Source of the DNA: Tolypeutes matacus
Lineage: Eukaryota > Chordata > Mammalia > Cingulata > Chlamyphoridae
Reading direction: 5' to 3'
Length of the DNA stretch: 64,000 bases
NCBI GenBank assembly: GCA_026826555.1
Contig: JAKSZT010000142.1
Coordinates: 958,075 to 1,022,074 of the forward strand
Under the pieces are notes generated by a model, which was not told the origin of the DNA, searched no databases, and worked only from the letters and a program-made list of their open reading frames with translations. The translations under genes and the position numbers were made by a program. Shown in pieces: positions 36,720-48,213 of the stretch (the first letter of the stretch is position 1; every line of letters begins with the position of its first letter).

Positions 36720-38534
36720 TGTTTGTTTATTATTTGCCTCTATGTTTCTAATAATCCTTTTGTCTTCTCTCACTGCTATTTCTCTTGAGGGCCAATTTTG
36801 GTAGAAGTGTCCCCCTGAAGACAACTTCCCAACTCTGTTTTCCCAGTCAAACTAGGCTCAGGGGACCTATGAAAGGAATGTAGATCAATTCCAATGTGTC
36901 TGGAGAAGAAACCTTAAGGTCCTCCAATCTTTTCTTTGATGTCTCCCCAATCTAGGCTTTCCTAAACTACCCAGCAGATAACACTCTTAATCCAATTGTT
37001 CCCTGCTGCCCAAAGGTTATTCTGTGCCTTTAATTCTCCACTGAGTTAACTCCTGTTGGGGGCGTGGTTGAGGCTGAGGTTGCCAGCCAGCTTACCCAGG
37101 ATGAAACTGTTGCACAACTCCCAGCCCCTGACATCTGAGTTCTCTGATCAACTTGCAACCCCTGTGCTGCCTACCTCCTCCCAGGTGGGCTAAGGTGACT
37201 CTGCCTGCAATGTCTCGATAAAGAGTGATCAGTTGGCTCTTGGTTCCTCTCCTTCCTGGGGCACCTTGTGGATGAGATGGTAGCAGCTGTTCAAGATGAG
37301 TAGGTGAATCTGCTTGCACTGCCTGCAGGGAGACTGTATCCTTCCTCTCTGTCCCGGGGTGCAGACTGTGTAGCAGCCCTTCAAGGTGGGTGGGGTGAAT
37401 CTGTCCTCACTGCCCAAGAGAGTAAGTACTTTTTTTCCATCCAGGGTCACTTTGGGACCCAGTGTGCAGCAGCCCTTCAAGGTGGGCATGGTGAATCTGC
37501 TCATCTCTGTCCAGGGACACCAAGTGTGCAGCAGCCCTCAAGGTGGACTGAGTGAATTTACCTGCAGTGCCTGCCAGTGAGTGTGCACTTCCCCTCCATC
37601 CAGGAGGCATTGCAGCCCCATCTCTGTTGGATTTGGGGTCCTAAGCAGTGGCTTTCCAAACTGGGCATGCTGGATCCAATCCCTACCACCTCAGGGGACT
37701 TGTGTGTTTTTAGTCACCCCTGCTTCCACTCCTGCACATATACTACTGGCTTCTTGGTGACTTGTGCAGGTTCAAACCTCAGCTGTGCTCAAGATTAGAT
37801 TGCAGGTAGCCAAATTTGCCAATCAACGGCTGTATTTCATGCCATGCCACTTCCTCTCCCCTGTTTTGGGAAAGAGAGTTTCTGCTTCCAGCCTGGGAGA
37901 AGTCCAGAGGCAACCGGCCTTGACAGTAGGGGTTGGATGACTGCCTCTGTAATGTGGAGGAATCTATCTTTACCTAGTGTGGTCAGTCTCCTCTTCCTGT
38001 TCTTCCCTGGATGGTACACTGTGTTCTTCTGGTCTCCAGAGTCCCCCAAACAGTTGATCTTGACAGATGCTGGTTGATTACTAGTTGCCCTGTAGGGTGA
38101 GCTGATTGTTAAAGCTTCCTACTCTGTCGTATCTTGGGTCTTCCCTCTCAATAAATTTGTAATGTACAAATGCATTATAATTCCAGGTCCTGATTTCTTT
38201 TCTTCTGTTCCATAGGTGTTGATCCTAAGAGCATGCTTTCTAAACCTAAAATATGTTCATTGCTATCTAAAAGTCTGCCTGCTGGGGAACCCAACCCATG
38301 CCAGAGGTCTGAGGGAGCTGTTGCTGGGAGATTTTGGAGCCAGCAATGAAGACTCAATCACTGGTGGTTTGTAGAGCACAGATAACACATGGTATGTGGT
38401 AGCATCAATTGTTATAACTCTCACCAGTGGATTGCCATTTTATACTGCAAGGGCAATCAAATTGAGTGTTATTTCTAAGTTTGGTTTCTGGAAAGAGACA
38501 AAGGTAAAGCTGACAGTGATTAATTAACAATTAC
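36720..38534. other. GC-richer non-coding segment, LTR-like features
   Basis: This lies between the minus-strand L1 pile and the plus-strand L1 H. It contains a degenerate tandem repeat (37201-37690) and a CTCTCAATAAA polyadenylation-type signal (AATAAA at 38150-38155), preceded by pyrimidine-rich text as in class I retroviral LTRs. Neither LTR ends nor TSDs could be defined. No coding region is credible. Confidence 0.4.
37201..37690 (+). repeat. Degenerate tandem repeat, about 4-5 units of ~60-120 bp
   Basis: Units repeat the pattern 'tgcctgca', then a pyrimidine-rich 'cc-tcc', 'gtgcagcagccct', 'tcaaggtggg' and 'gtgaatctgc'. Copies of 'gcagccct-caaggtgg' lie at about 37375, 37467 and 37530, with weaker matches near 37285 and 37600. 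It may be a repeat array in an LTR or in an L1 5' UTR. Confidence 0.6.
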
Positions 38535-38836
38535 AAGCTAATTTGACCATTTCTGGGAAAATTGTGGACTAGAACTACACAGGACTCTCTTCTCAGCCAG
38601 AAAAATAGCTAGAGGACAGGCTGAAACAGCCTGGAAAAACATCTTCTAGGGTTTAGGACAACAGGTGAAGGTTGGACACCACCCAGAGGAGAGAGGGTTA
38701 AAGGAGGAAAATCATGATGGCAAAACTGTAAGTTGAAACCAGTGGCTGCTACTGCTGAGAACCTTCCCCACATTAAAGACACTTTAGAATTCTGAAGCCT
38801 CTGAGCTGGCTACAGACATAGGAGGTTCCAGGGATA

Positions 38837-39240
38837 CACCACCCCAGGGAAAGGGAGAGAGAGGGACACAGCCTTATACTGACTCAGTTTCTGACCCACA
38901 AATTTGGTCTCCTGTGTCCCACTAGCCCTTCCAGGCTGGGTGGGACCACACCATTATTTTCCCTGGGAGATGGCATGGAATGGAGAGATGTAACCCTCAA
39001 AATCTCCTTCTCTTCTAGTGGGACTGATTGTTGAGGATGCACCTCCCCAGGAAAGGGGAGAGGAGGAGACACAGCCTAAGGTTGACTCAGATTTTGACCC
39101 ACAAATTTGGTTTGCTGTGTCCCACCAGACCTTCCAGGCTGGGTGTGGCCATGCTATTGTTTGTTTTGGGACCCAGCAAGGAGTATAGAGATACAACTCT
39201 TCCAATCTCCTTCTCTACTAACCAGGACTGATTGTTGAGG
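38837..39240 (+). repeat. Two tandem ~204-bp monomers in the 5' UTR of H
   Basis: Unit 1 (38837-39036) and unit 2 (39041-39240) share in order a CCCAGG-AAAGGGGAGAG block, 'acacagcct', 'gactcag', 'gacccacaaatttgg', 'ttccaggctggg', 'tctccttctct' and 'gactgattgttgagg'. Element I has the same pair at about 56606-57001. Confidence 0.8.
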
Positions 39241-39702
39241 CTGCAGAAGGGAGTGGAATTATTTCTTACCTGGTAAAAGGAAGGGGGCTGCCAGAGAAGG
39301 CTGGAGAAGTATCTGTGAAAAAGTTTGAATTACAAGGCTCTTAACCTCCAGGCAGGAACCTCTGTAACATTGATCTGGTCAGTGTTGCAGCAAACACAAG
39401 CCATCCAGGCTTTGAATTGAGAGGGCTGTCAAAGAGCGTCATCTGCTGGCAGGCCAAGGAAGTGCACATGAGAAAATTAAAAATAAATGAAAGGCTTTTT
39501 CTGGCCTTTACAGCTTCCCTCTCCAAGCCCCTAACTGGGTCTGCAACCCATTACTGGAGCCAGAGTCCACTGACAGGGAGAATTCTAATGATCCAGGTCA
39601 AACCAAGAATCCAGGGGCAGCAGTAACACACAGCCACTTGCCACTAAATCCCTATGAAAGAGAAAGAAATTGAGCATCTGAATAAACTATGATCCTAATA
39701 AG

Positions 39703-40720
39703 AAGTCTAGACATCATTGCAAAAGATTACAAGCCATTTAAGAAATTGGAAAACATGGCCCAAGAAAAGGAATATCAAAGCTCCAGAAGACATACAGGAT
39801 TTGAAAGAACTAATTAACAAAATGCACACAAATTTCCAAAATCAAATTAATGATTGAAAAACAATATAGCTAAAGAGATAAATAACACCAAGAAGATACT
39901 GAACAAACACAAAGAAGAGTTTGTAATCCTGAATAGAAAAGTAACAGAGGTCATGGGATTGAAAGACACAATAGGTGAGATCAAAAACATATTAAAGGAA
40001 TATAATAGCAGACTCAAAATGATAGAAGAAAGAATAAGTGACACTGAACAGAACGGGTGAAATTGAATAGAAAAAGAATAGAGAGAGAAAAGAATGGAAG
40101 AAAATTAGCAGGGGCTCAGGGAGTTGAATGACAACATTGAACACAACATATTTGTCATGGGAGTACCAGAAGGAGAAGAAAAGGGAAAAGGGGCATGAAG
40201 AGTATTTGAGGAAATGATAGCTGGAAATTTCTCAACTCTCACAAAAGAAATGAATTTACATGTCCAAGAAGTGCACCATACCCCAGTAAGTATAAACCCA
40301 AATAGACTACTCCAAGACCCACATTACTCAGAATGTTAAATATCAAAGATAAAGAGAAAATTTTGAGAGCAACAAGGAAGGAGCAAACCATCACATAAGC
40401 AACACTCAGTAAGACTTTGAATGGATTTCTCATCAGAAACCATGGAGGTGAGAAGATAGGGGCACGATACAATTAGGATACTTAAAGAGAAAAACTGCCC
40501 ACTGAGAATTCTTTAACCAGCGAAATTGTCCTTCAAATATGAAGGTGAGTATGAAATATTCAAAAAGAAAGAGAAACTAAGAGAGTTCATAAAAAAGAAT
40601 CCACTCTTTGCAAGTAATATTAAAGGAAGACTTGCAGCCTTAAAGAAAAAGACAAGAGAGAGAGGCTTGGAGGAGAGAAATAGAAGAAAGAATAGCAGAG
40701 AGGATAACCAAAAGATTTAA
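39703..40720 (+). pseudogene. L1 ORF1 pseudogene in H
   Basis: Aligned with ORF1 of element I, the start ATG reads AAG at 39703-39705. Frames at 39854-40060 and 40526-40720 hold coiled-coil text (M-K-N-N-I-A-K-E-I-N-N-T-K-K) and the C-terminal part (S-F-K-Y-E-G-E-Y). They end in a charged tail rich in R, K and E. Stops and shifts separate the pieces. Confidence 0.82.
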
Positions 40721-40752
40721 AAGACAGATGAAAATATGATATGACATATGAA

Positions 40753-43700
40753 ATGAAAGAAGAAAGTGGTGGAAGTAAATAATGCATTTACAGTAATAAC
40801 ATTGACTATGAGTGGTTTAAACTCCCCAATTAAAATACATAGACTGAGAGAATGGATTAAAAACATGAACCATCCATATGCTGCATACAGGAGACTCACC
40901 TTAGACCCAGGGATATAAACCAGCAGAAATTGAAAGATTGGAGAAAGATAGTCCACGCAAAGAGTAACCAATAAAAAGCAGGGTTAACTATACTAATATT
41001 GGACAAAACAGACTTTAAATACAAAAAAGGTATAAGAGATACAGAAGACCATTATATATTAATAAATGGGACAATTCACCAGGAAGCTATAACAGTCATA
41101 AATACTATGCACCTAACCACAGTGCCCCAAAATTCATGAGACAAACTCTGGGAAAACTGATGAGAGAAATAGACATCTCTACAGTAATAGTTGGAGACTT
41201 CAATACATTACTCACATCATTAGATAGAACAACTAGACAGAAGATCAACAAGAAAACAGAGAACTTGAACAATATGATAAATGAGTTAGACCTAACAGGC
41301 ATATACAGAATGTTGCATCTAAACTCATCAGGTTATACATTCTTCTCATTTGCCTATGGATCTTTCTCCAGGATAGACGATATGTTAGGTTACAATGCAG
41401 CTCTCAACAAATATAAAAAGACTGAAATTATGCAAAGCACTTTTTCAGATCAAAATGTAATAAAACTAGAAATCAATAATAGACAGGAAAAAAGTAAATT
41501 CACAAATGTGTGGAGGCTGAACAACACACTCCTAAATAATCAACGGGTCAAAGAAGAAGTTGCAAGGGAAATCAGTAAATATATTGAGACAAATGAAAAC
41601 AGGAACATCCTTATCAAAACTTATGGGAAACAGCAAAGGTAGTCTTGAGAGGGAAATTTATAGCCCTAAACACCTAAATTAAAAAAGAAGAAAGACCTAA
41701 ACTCAAAGATTTAACTGAACAACTAAACAAACTAGGAAAAGAACAGCAAACCAATCCCAAAGCAAGCAGAAAGAAAGAAATAATAAAGATTAAGCAGAAA
41801 TAAATGAAATTGAGAACAAAAAAAAAAAGGAGAAAATCAACAAACAAAAAGCTGGTTCTTTGAGAAGATCAATAAAATTGACAAACCCAAGCTAAACTAA
41901 GAAAGAAAAAAAGAGAAGATGCAAATAAATACAATCTGAAATGAAAGGGAGAAAGTTATGACTGACCTTACAGAAATTAAAAGGATCATAAGAGGATATT
42001 ATGAGGAATTGCATGCCAACAAACTAGACAACCTAGATGAAATGGACAAATTCCTATAAATCCACAAACAACCTACACAGATGCTACAAGAAATACAAGG
42101 CCTTAACAAACAAACCACATTTAAAGAGTTTGAATTTGTCATGAAAAATCCCCAACAAGTTAAGTCCAGGACCAGATGGCTTCATGGCTGAATTTTACCA
42201 AGCATTTAGAAAACAATTAACACCAATCTTGTTTAAACTCTCCCAAAAAATTGAAGAGAAGGGAAAATTACCCAACACATTTTATGAAGCCAACATCACC
42301 CTAATACCAAAGCCATATAAAGACATTTCACAAAAAGAAAATTACAGACCAATCTCTCTAATGAACATAGATGCAAAAATTCTCAACAAAATATGTGCAA
42401 ATCAAGTACAATGGCATTTCAAAAGACTTAAACATCACAACCAAGTGGGATTTATTCTTGGTATGCAAGACTTGCTCAACATAGAAAAATCAACCAATGT
42501 AATACACCACATTAACAAATTGAAGGAAAAAAACCACAGATCATCTCAATAGATGCAGAAAAGGTATTTGACAAAATCCAGCATCCTTTCTTGATAAAAC
42601 ATTTCAAAAGGTAGGATTAGAAGGAAAATTCCTCAATATGAGGAAAGGTATATTTAAAAAAACCCAGCCAACATCATACTCAATGGGAAAATGTTGAAAG
42701 ATTTCCCTCTAGGATTGGGAACAAGATAAGGATGCCCACTGCCACCACTGTTATTCAACATTGTACTAGAAGTTAGCTAGAGCAATTAGACAAGAAAAAG
42801 AAATTAAAGACATCCAAATAGGAAAAGAAGAAGTAAAACCCTCATTATTTGTGGATAACATGATCCAATATTTAGAAAATTCTGAAATGTTTACAACAAA
42901 GCTACTTGAGCTAATAAATGAATTCAGCAAAATGGCAGGATACTAACTCAACATACAAAAATCAGTAATGTTTTTGTACACTAGTATTGAAAAAATCTGA
43001 GGAGGAAATCAGGAATAAAATTCCATTTACAATAGCAACAAAAATACTCAAATACCTAAGAATCAATTTAACCAAAGAAGTACAGGACCTATATGCAGAA
43101 AATGACAAAACAATGCTAAAAGAAATCAAGGAATTCCTAAACAAATGGTAAGACAATCCATGTTCATAGATTGGAAGACTAAATACTGTGAAGATGTCAA
43201 TCCTACCCAAACTAATTTATAAATTCAATGCAATTCCAGTCAAAATTCCAACAGCCTAATTTACAGAAACATAAAGGCAATTACAAAATTTATTTGGAAA
43301 GGAAAGTGCACCCAAATAAACAAAAGCATTCTAAAAAAGAAGAGCGACATGGGAGGAATTTCACTGCCTGATCTTGAAAAATATTACAAAGCTACTGTGG
43401 TCCAAAGAGTATGGTACTGGCATAGAGATAGACACATTGATAAGTGAAATAGATTTTGAGTCCAGATATAAACCTTCACCTCTACAGTCAACATTTTTCA
43501 ACAAACCTACCAAGTCCATATTAATGGGACAAAACATTCTCTTCAACAAATGGTGCCAGGAGAACTGGATATCTATAGCCAAAATTTCAAAAGAGGACCC
43601 CTGCTTACTACCTATACAAGAATCAACTGAAAATGGATCAAAAACATAAATATAAAAGCCAGGACCATAAAACTGCTTGAAGAAAATGTAGGGAAACATC

Positions 43701-44507
43701 TTAAAGACTTTGTGGTAGGTGGTGGTTTCTTGGACCTTATACCCAAAGCACATGCAACCAAAGAAAACATGGAAAAATGAGATGCCTTAAAGTTAAACTC
43801 TTTTGCACCTCACAGGACTTTGTCAAAAGGGTGAAAAGGCAGCCGATTCAATGGGAGAAAATATTTGGAAATCATATGTCTGATAATGGGTTAATATTCA
43901 TGATATATAAAGAGATGTTACAACTCAATAATAAAAAGACAAATGACCCAATTAAAAAGTGGGTAAAATACTTGAATAGACATTTGTCCAATGAAGAAAC
44001 ACAAATGGCAAAAAAACATGGAAAAATATTCAACATCACTCATAATTACGGAAATACAAATCAAAACTACAATGAGATGTCACTTCACACCTATCAGAAT
44101 GGCCACTATTAAAAAGACAGAGAACTCCAATGTTAGATAGGATATGGAGAGATAGGAACACTTATTCACTGTTTTTGGGAATGTGGAATGGTACAGCCAT
44201 TGTGGAGGACTGTTTGATAGTTCCTAAATAACCTGAATATAGATTTGCCACGTGACGCTATTGTAGCACTGCTGGGTATATACCCAGAAGAACTAAAAGC
44301 AGCGATATGAATAGACAACTGCACACATATGTTCATGGTGGCATTATTCATGATTGCTAAAACTTGGAAGCAACCCTGGTGTCCATCAGCCAATGAATGG
44401 ATAAACTGGTATATTCACATGATGGAATATTATGCAGCAGAAAGTAGAAATGACAACATAGATGAACCTGGAGGACATTATGTTGAGTGAAGCAAGCCAG
44501 ACACAAA
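40753..44507 (+). pseudogene. L1 ORF2 pseudogene in H
   Basis: The predicted start is the ATG at 40753 by homology with element I. Endonuclease pieces include 41136-41642 (I-V-G-D-F-N-T-L-L, then S-R-I-D-D). The RT N-terminal part is at 42184-42552 ([14 protein letters not shown]), and its active site reads F-V-D-N at 42848-42859, lacking the second catalytic aspartate. C-terminal pieces run at 43374-43649 and 43777-44112. It is not functional. Confidence 0.87.
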
Positions 44508-45086
44508 GGATATATACTGTATGACTATGTTATTATGAACTAAATATTTTGTGTAACATATTGTATGATTACATTTATATAAAGCATAAATTTAGATCAA
44601 TTTGTAAAGCTGAAATTTGATTAGTGGTTATGTAGTACTAGGGAAGGCATGCTAAGGGGTGTAGAGTTTTTCTTTTCAGAATAATGAAATAATTCTAAAT
44701 TTTTTTGTGATGATGAATGCACAACATTGTGATTATACTAAAAGCCATTGATTATTCACTTTAGATGGATCATAGAGTATGAGAATATATCTCAATAAAA
44801 CTGTGTAATAAATAAATAAATAGTTGTGCAAGGATAGACAGAAATAGCAGGTATGTACAGCAGGTGAAACATAAGGATATTGAGAAATGAAGAATTTTCT
44901 TGTTTGCTTGTCTGTTCTTTTGTTTATTATTATGATGCAAATAATGTAAATGCTCAAATGGTGATTGAAGTGATGAATGCACAGCTATGTCATTATACCA
45001 AATACCATTGATTGTACACTTTGGTTGAATTGATGAATTGCATGCTTTATCAATAGGTATTAATAAAATTGATTTGTAAAAATAAA
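44507..45086 (+). other. 3' UTR of L1 H with a repeated terminal module
   Basis: A ~100-bp block (44707-44805: GTGATGATGAATGCACAAC, then ATTATAC, CATTGATT, CACTTT, ATAAAA) is repeated at 44966-45066. Each copy ends near an AATAAA. The first is followed by AATAAATAAATAAAT, like an old tail. Confidence 0.65.
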
Positions 45087-45240
45087 AAGCTAATTAGACA
45101 GCCAGAGATCCTTCTTGTTAGAATATAAAGATTGTCTCTTCTCCTTCAGTGGGAGAGCAGAAAAAGCTGAGAACCAAGCCCTGAATTTAAATGTTAAGCA
45201 GCCGAGGTCCAAAAAAAGGGTAAACTCCCAAGCAAGGAAG

Positions 45241-47912
45241 TTTTTTTTTTTTTTATATATATATATAATAATTAAAAAAAATTTTTTTTAAAGGATACCT
45301 TGATTACATAAATGTTACAAACAAGATGTAGAGATTCCCATATACCCCATTCCCCACAAGTCCCACACCCTCCCACAAAAACATCCTTCATTAGTGTGGC
45401 ACATCACCTGTGATGGATATACACATCCTGAGCCTTTGCTATTAATCATGGACCATTGCTCACATTGTAGACAACACTTTCTCACACACAGTTCTGCATG
45501 CTATATGATGGTATAAAATGGCCTATATCTGTCATTGCAATGTCACTCAGGACAATTCCCAAGTCCTGAAAACGCCCCAGTATTACAACTGCTTTTCCCT
45601 CTCCCTGCTCAAGAGCCTCCAGTGTCCACTGGCTCCACATCACTGTTGTAATTTCTTCCTTGCTTGAATCACAATATGTCTATAGTAATATACCAGTAAG
45701 TCCACTCTAGTCCATAGCTCTTCCCCCCACCCTGAGGATATGGGATGGTGATGTCCTCTCCACCTCCAGTTGAGAGGGAGCTTATATCTCATGGGGAAGA
45801 TGGTTGGGACTATCCTGCCTGCAGCTTCAGACTCTCTCCATTCCCTGGGATGGCCATTGTCCATCATCATCTCCCTGCCAGTTGTCCTGGGTGAGTTCAA
45901 TGAGCTGTAGAGTAGGAGTTGCAACTCCACTGAGGTTCCAGGCCCAGCTGGCACATGGACAGCCCAAAGAATCAAGGCTCTGGATGTACACCTACAAACT
46001 CCAGGACCAAGTATAGGTTTGAATAGAAGGGACAGATGAGCCATGTACAGGGAAGACATGATTGAGTTCAACTCTGTCACACTCAGGAGCACAAACTCCA
46101 AAGTAGGGCCCACTGGCAAAGCACCAAACTCCAGAGCTATCTGCTCTGACCATAGGACCTGGGTGTCTCCAGAGCCCTCAGGAGCCCCACTATTTTGGAT
46201 GATATCCACTTTGGAGTTCTATGAGATCCTACCGAGATATGCGTAAACGTCACCTCTGGGATGACCTCATGACTCATTTTGAAGTCTCTTAGCCATATAA
46301 ACTCATTTGTCTTTACCTTTCCCCCCTTTTATTGAAGGTCTTTTTCCAGTCACATTGCCAGTTGGCATGTGGTAGCAATCCCCTGGTGTCAGGGAGGCTC
46401 ATCCCCAGGAGTCATGTCTCATGCTGGGAGGAAGGTAATGTATTTATATGCTGAGTTTGGCTTAGAGAGAGGTCACATTTGAACAACAAAGAGGCACTCA
46501 GGAGGCTACCCTTAGGCACCGCATAACAATAGGCTAAGTTTCAATTTCAAGAGCAAAGACTCATAAGGCTGGTCATCAATATCAAGGGCCCACCCATCAG
46601 TGGATCATCTTCACCAGTCACTGCCCCTGCACTTGGAGGACTGTTTCTGCTTTCTTAGAGAATGTGGCAGAGCTCTCCAGGATGGGAATTCAGTATTCTC
46701 TCATTTATTGAGTGATTCTCCACCCACTGTGACAATGCCCCATGAGCATTTGAATATTTTTATTTACCTTATAATTATGTTCAGGTGCACTTCCTGCCAT
46801 GCATCCCCCATCCCTGACACCCCACACCAACGATCCTCCCCCACCCCATTGTAACCTTTCCGTGATCCAAAGCTTCTTTAAAGATGAAGCCAATACAATA
46901 GTTAAATACAATTAATAGGAAAATAAAATAATGATAAGTTTAAATGTAAGAGATAAAATACATAAAAAATAAAAAAAAAAACTAATAATAAAATAAAGTT
47001 AGAAGATTGGGGTACTAAAAAATGAAAAATAAAAAAAAATTTTTTTTGACCTTTTGCCTTTCATCACTACAATATCTGGTGTCCTGTCTGTATCATGGCA
47101 CCGTTCCCCTCTCATTCCCCAGTGTCTCACTATTTTTCATTTTGTTTTCAAAGAAGTTTTAGGTCACAGCAAAGTCCCACAAATAATACGGAGATTCTCA
47201 TATACCCAACATCCTCCCCCTTTTCTTCCCCCCATATTAATACCTTTTTATCTGTGGATGGTAACATTGTTATAAGTGATATACAAATAGTGAAACATAG
47301 CTACTAAACGTTGTCAATGGTTTACACTATGGTTTACATTTTAGACTGTACACTTTCATAAATTTTGGTGATATTTACCATGTCCTGTGCCCATCACTGT
47401 ATGGTAGAACAATTCTATTGACCCCTAAAACCCCCTGTTTGATCTATTCTATTCCTCCCACCCCATGCCCCCGGGACCCATGATGACCCCCTGGCTTGAC
47501 TCTTTGGATGACAAGATTCATAGTTACATGCAACAAGAGGTCTTGACACACTGGTTTGTCCTCCCCTATTAGGAACCGACCTTGCTCTTGAGAGACTCCT
47601 GCCTGTCTATTTCTGAACAAATTGGTCCTCCCAAAGATGGGAGTCCAATTCCTTCCCACTCATTATGTGGGTCTCCACCCACAGATACAACACATTATGA
47701 CAGAATGAGCACTCACACACTCCCTAGAATCCTGCTCTATATGTGCCCCATCCCGAATGTCTCCCCCGCCCCCCAACCAACCCCCGAAACCAGTGACATT
47801 TCCTTGTCATTTTGGCCATAAGAGCATTCCCACCTCTGTAATTTCAACCTCTAACCCACAAATCCCGAGTGTTCACCTTGTCCCTCTCCCTACCATCCTC
47901 CCAGTATCCCAG
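45241..47912 (-). mobile_element. L1 3' UTR fragment, long-UTR lineage
   Basis: A T run at 45241-45255 (A tail on the minus strand) starts a 2.7-kb piece holding only the two-module 3' UTR: module A 45285-46870, AT-rich spacer 46880-47040, module B 47100-47912. It is truncated before ORF2. It holds the longest intact version of the 3' UTR frame (45640-46209). Confidence 0.85.
45640..46209 (-). other. 189-codon open frame in the L1 3' UTR
   Basis: This open frame lies on the L1 sense strand in the centre of module A. Related open pieces lie at the same place in the other copies: 15523-15738 and 15815-16123 (E3), 18992-19360 and 19281-19715 (E4), and 27329-27547 and 27495-27914 (E5). Shared short strings include L-L-F-K-P-I, G-V-C-R-C, L-L-L-Y-S-S and M-M-D-N-G-H-P-R-E-W-R-E. 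I recognise no known domain or signal. The differences between copies change many residues, which argues against selection on a protein. I list it as an open frame, not as a gene. Confidence 0.3.
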
Positions 47913-48213
47913 ACATAGAGAACTTATATGGCAGGCATGGAAGTACCTTATTTTGTGTAGTCACAGGGCTGATCTTGCTGTAAATTTGATTCAAAATTTA
48001 ATTGTGCCATTTTAGGATAATTTATGTGCAATGGCTCACCAATCTCTCATGTGAAATTTCAGCCATTGGTGAGAAAGAGTGTGCACTGAAAGAAACAAAA
48101 CCAGTTTGGATTATAAGCAGCAGAGTCAATTCAAATTTCAAAGATGCTTCTGTGTCCCCAAATTTTTATAATGAGGAAACAGACTAAGAAAGGAACTCAG
48201 GTGCAAACCCAAG
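47913..48213. other. Short unassigned segment between two L1s
   Basis: About 300 bp without a convincing gene or a recognised repeat. Confidence 0.5.

Larger units (their letters stand above)
38548..45086 (+). mobile_element. L1 element H: full-length, 6.5 kb, plus strand
   Basis: The direct repeats AAGCTAATTTGAC (38535-38547) and AAGCTAATTAGAC (45087-45099) differ at one base and bound the element. It has a 5' UTR of about 1.15 kb with two ~204-bp monomers, decayed ORF1 (39703-40720), decayed ORF2 (40753-44507), and a 3' UTR ending in an AATAAA-containing A-rich tail. Its head (CTAGAGGACAGGCTGAAACA) matches that of element I. The YY1-like site is mutated. Divergence suggests it is older than I. 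Confidence 0.9.
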
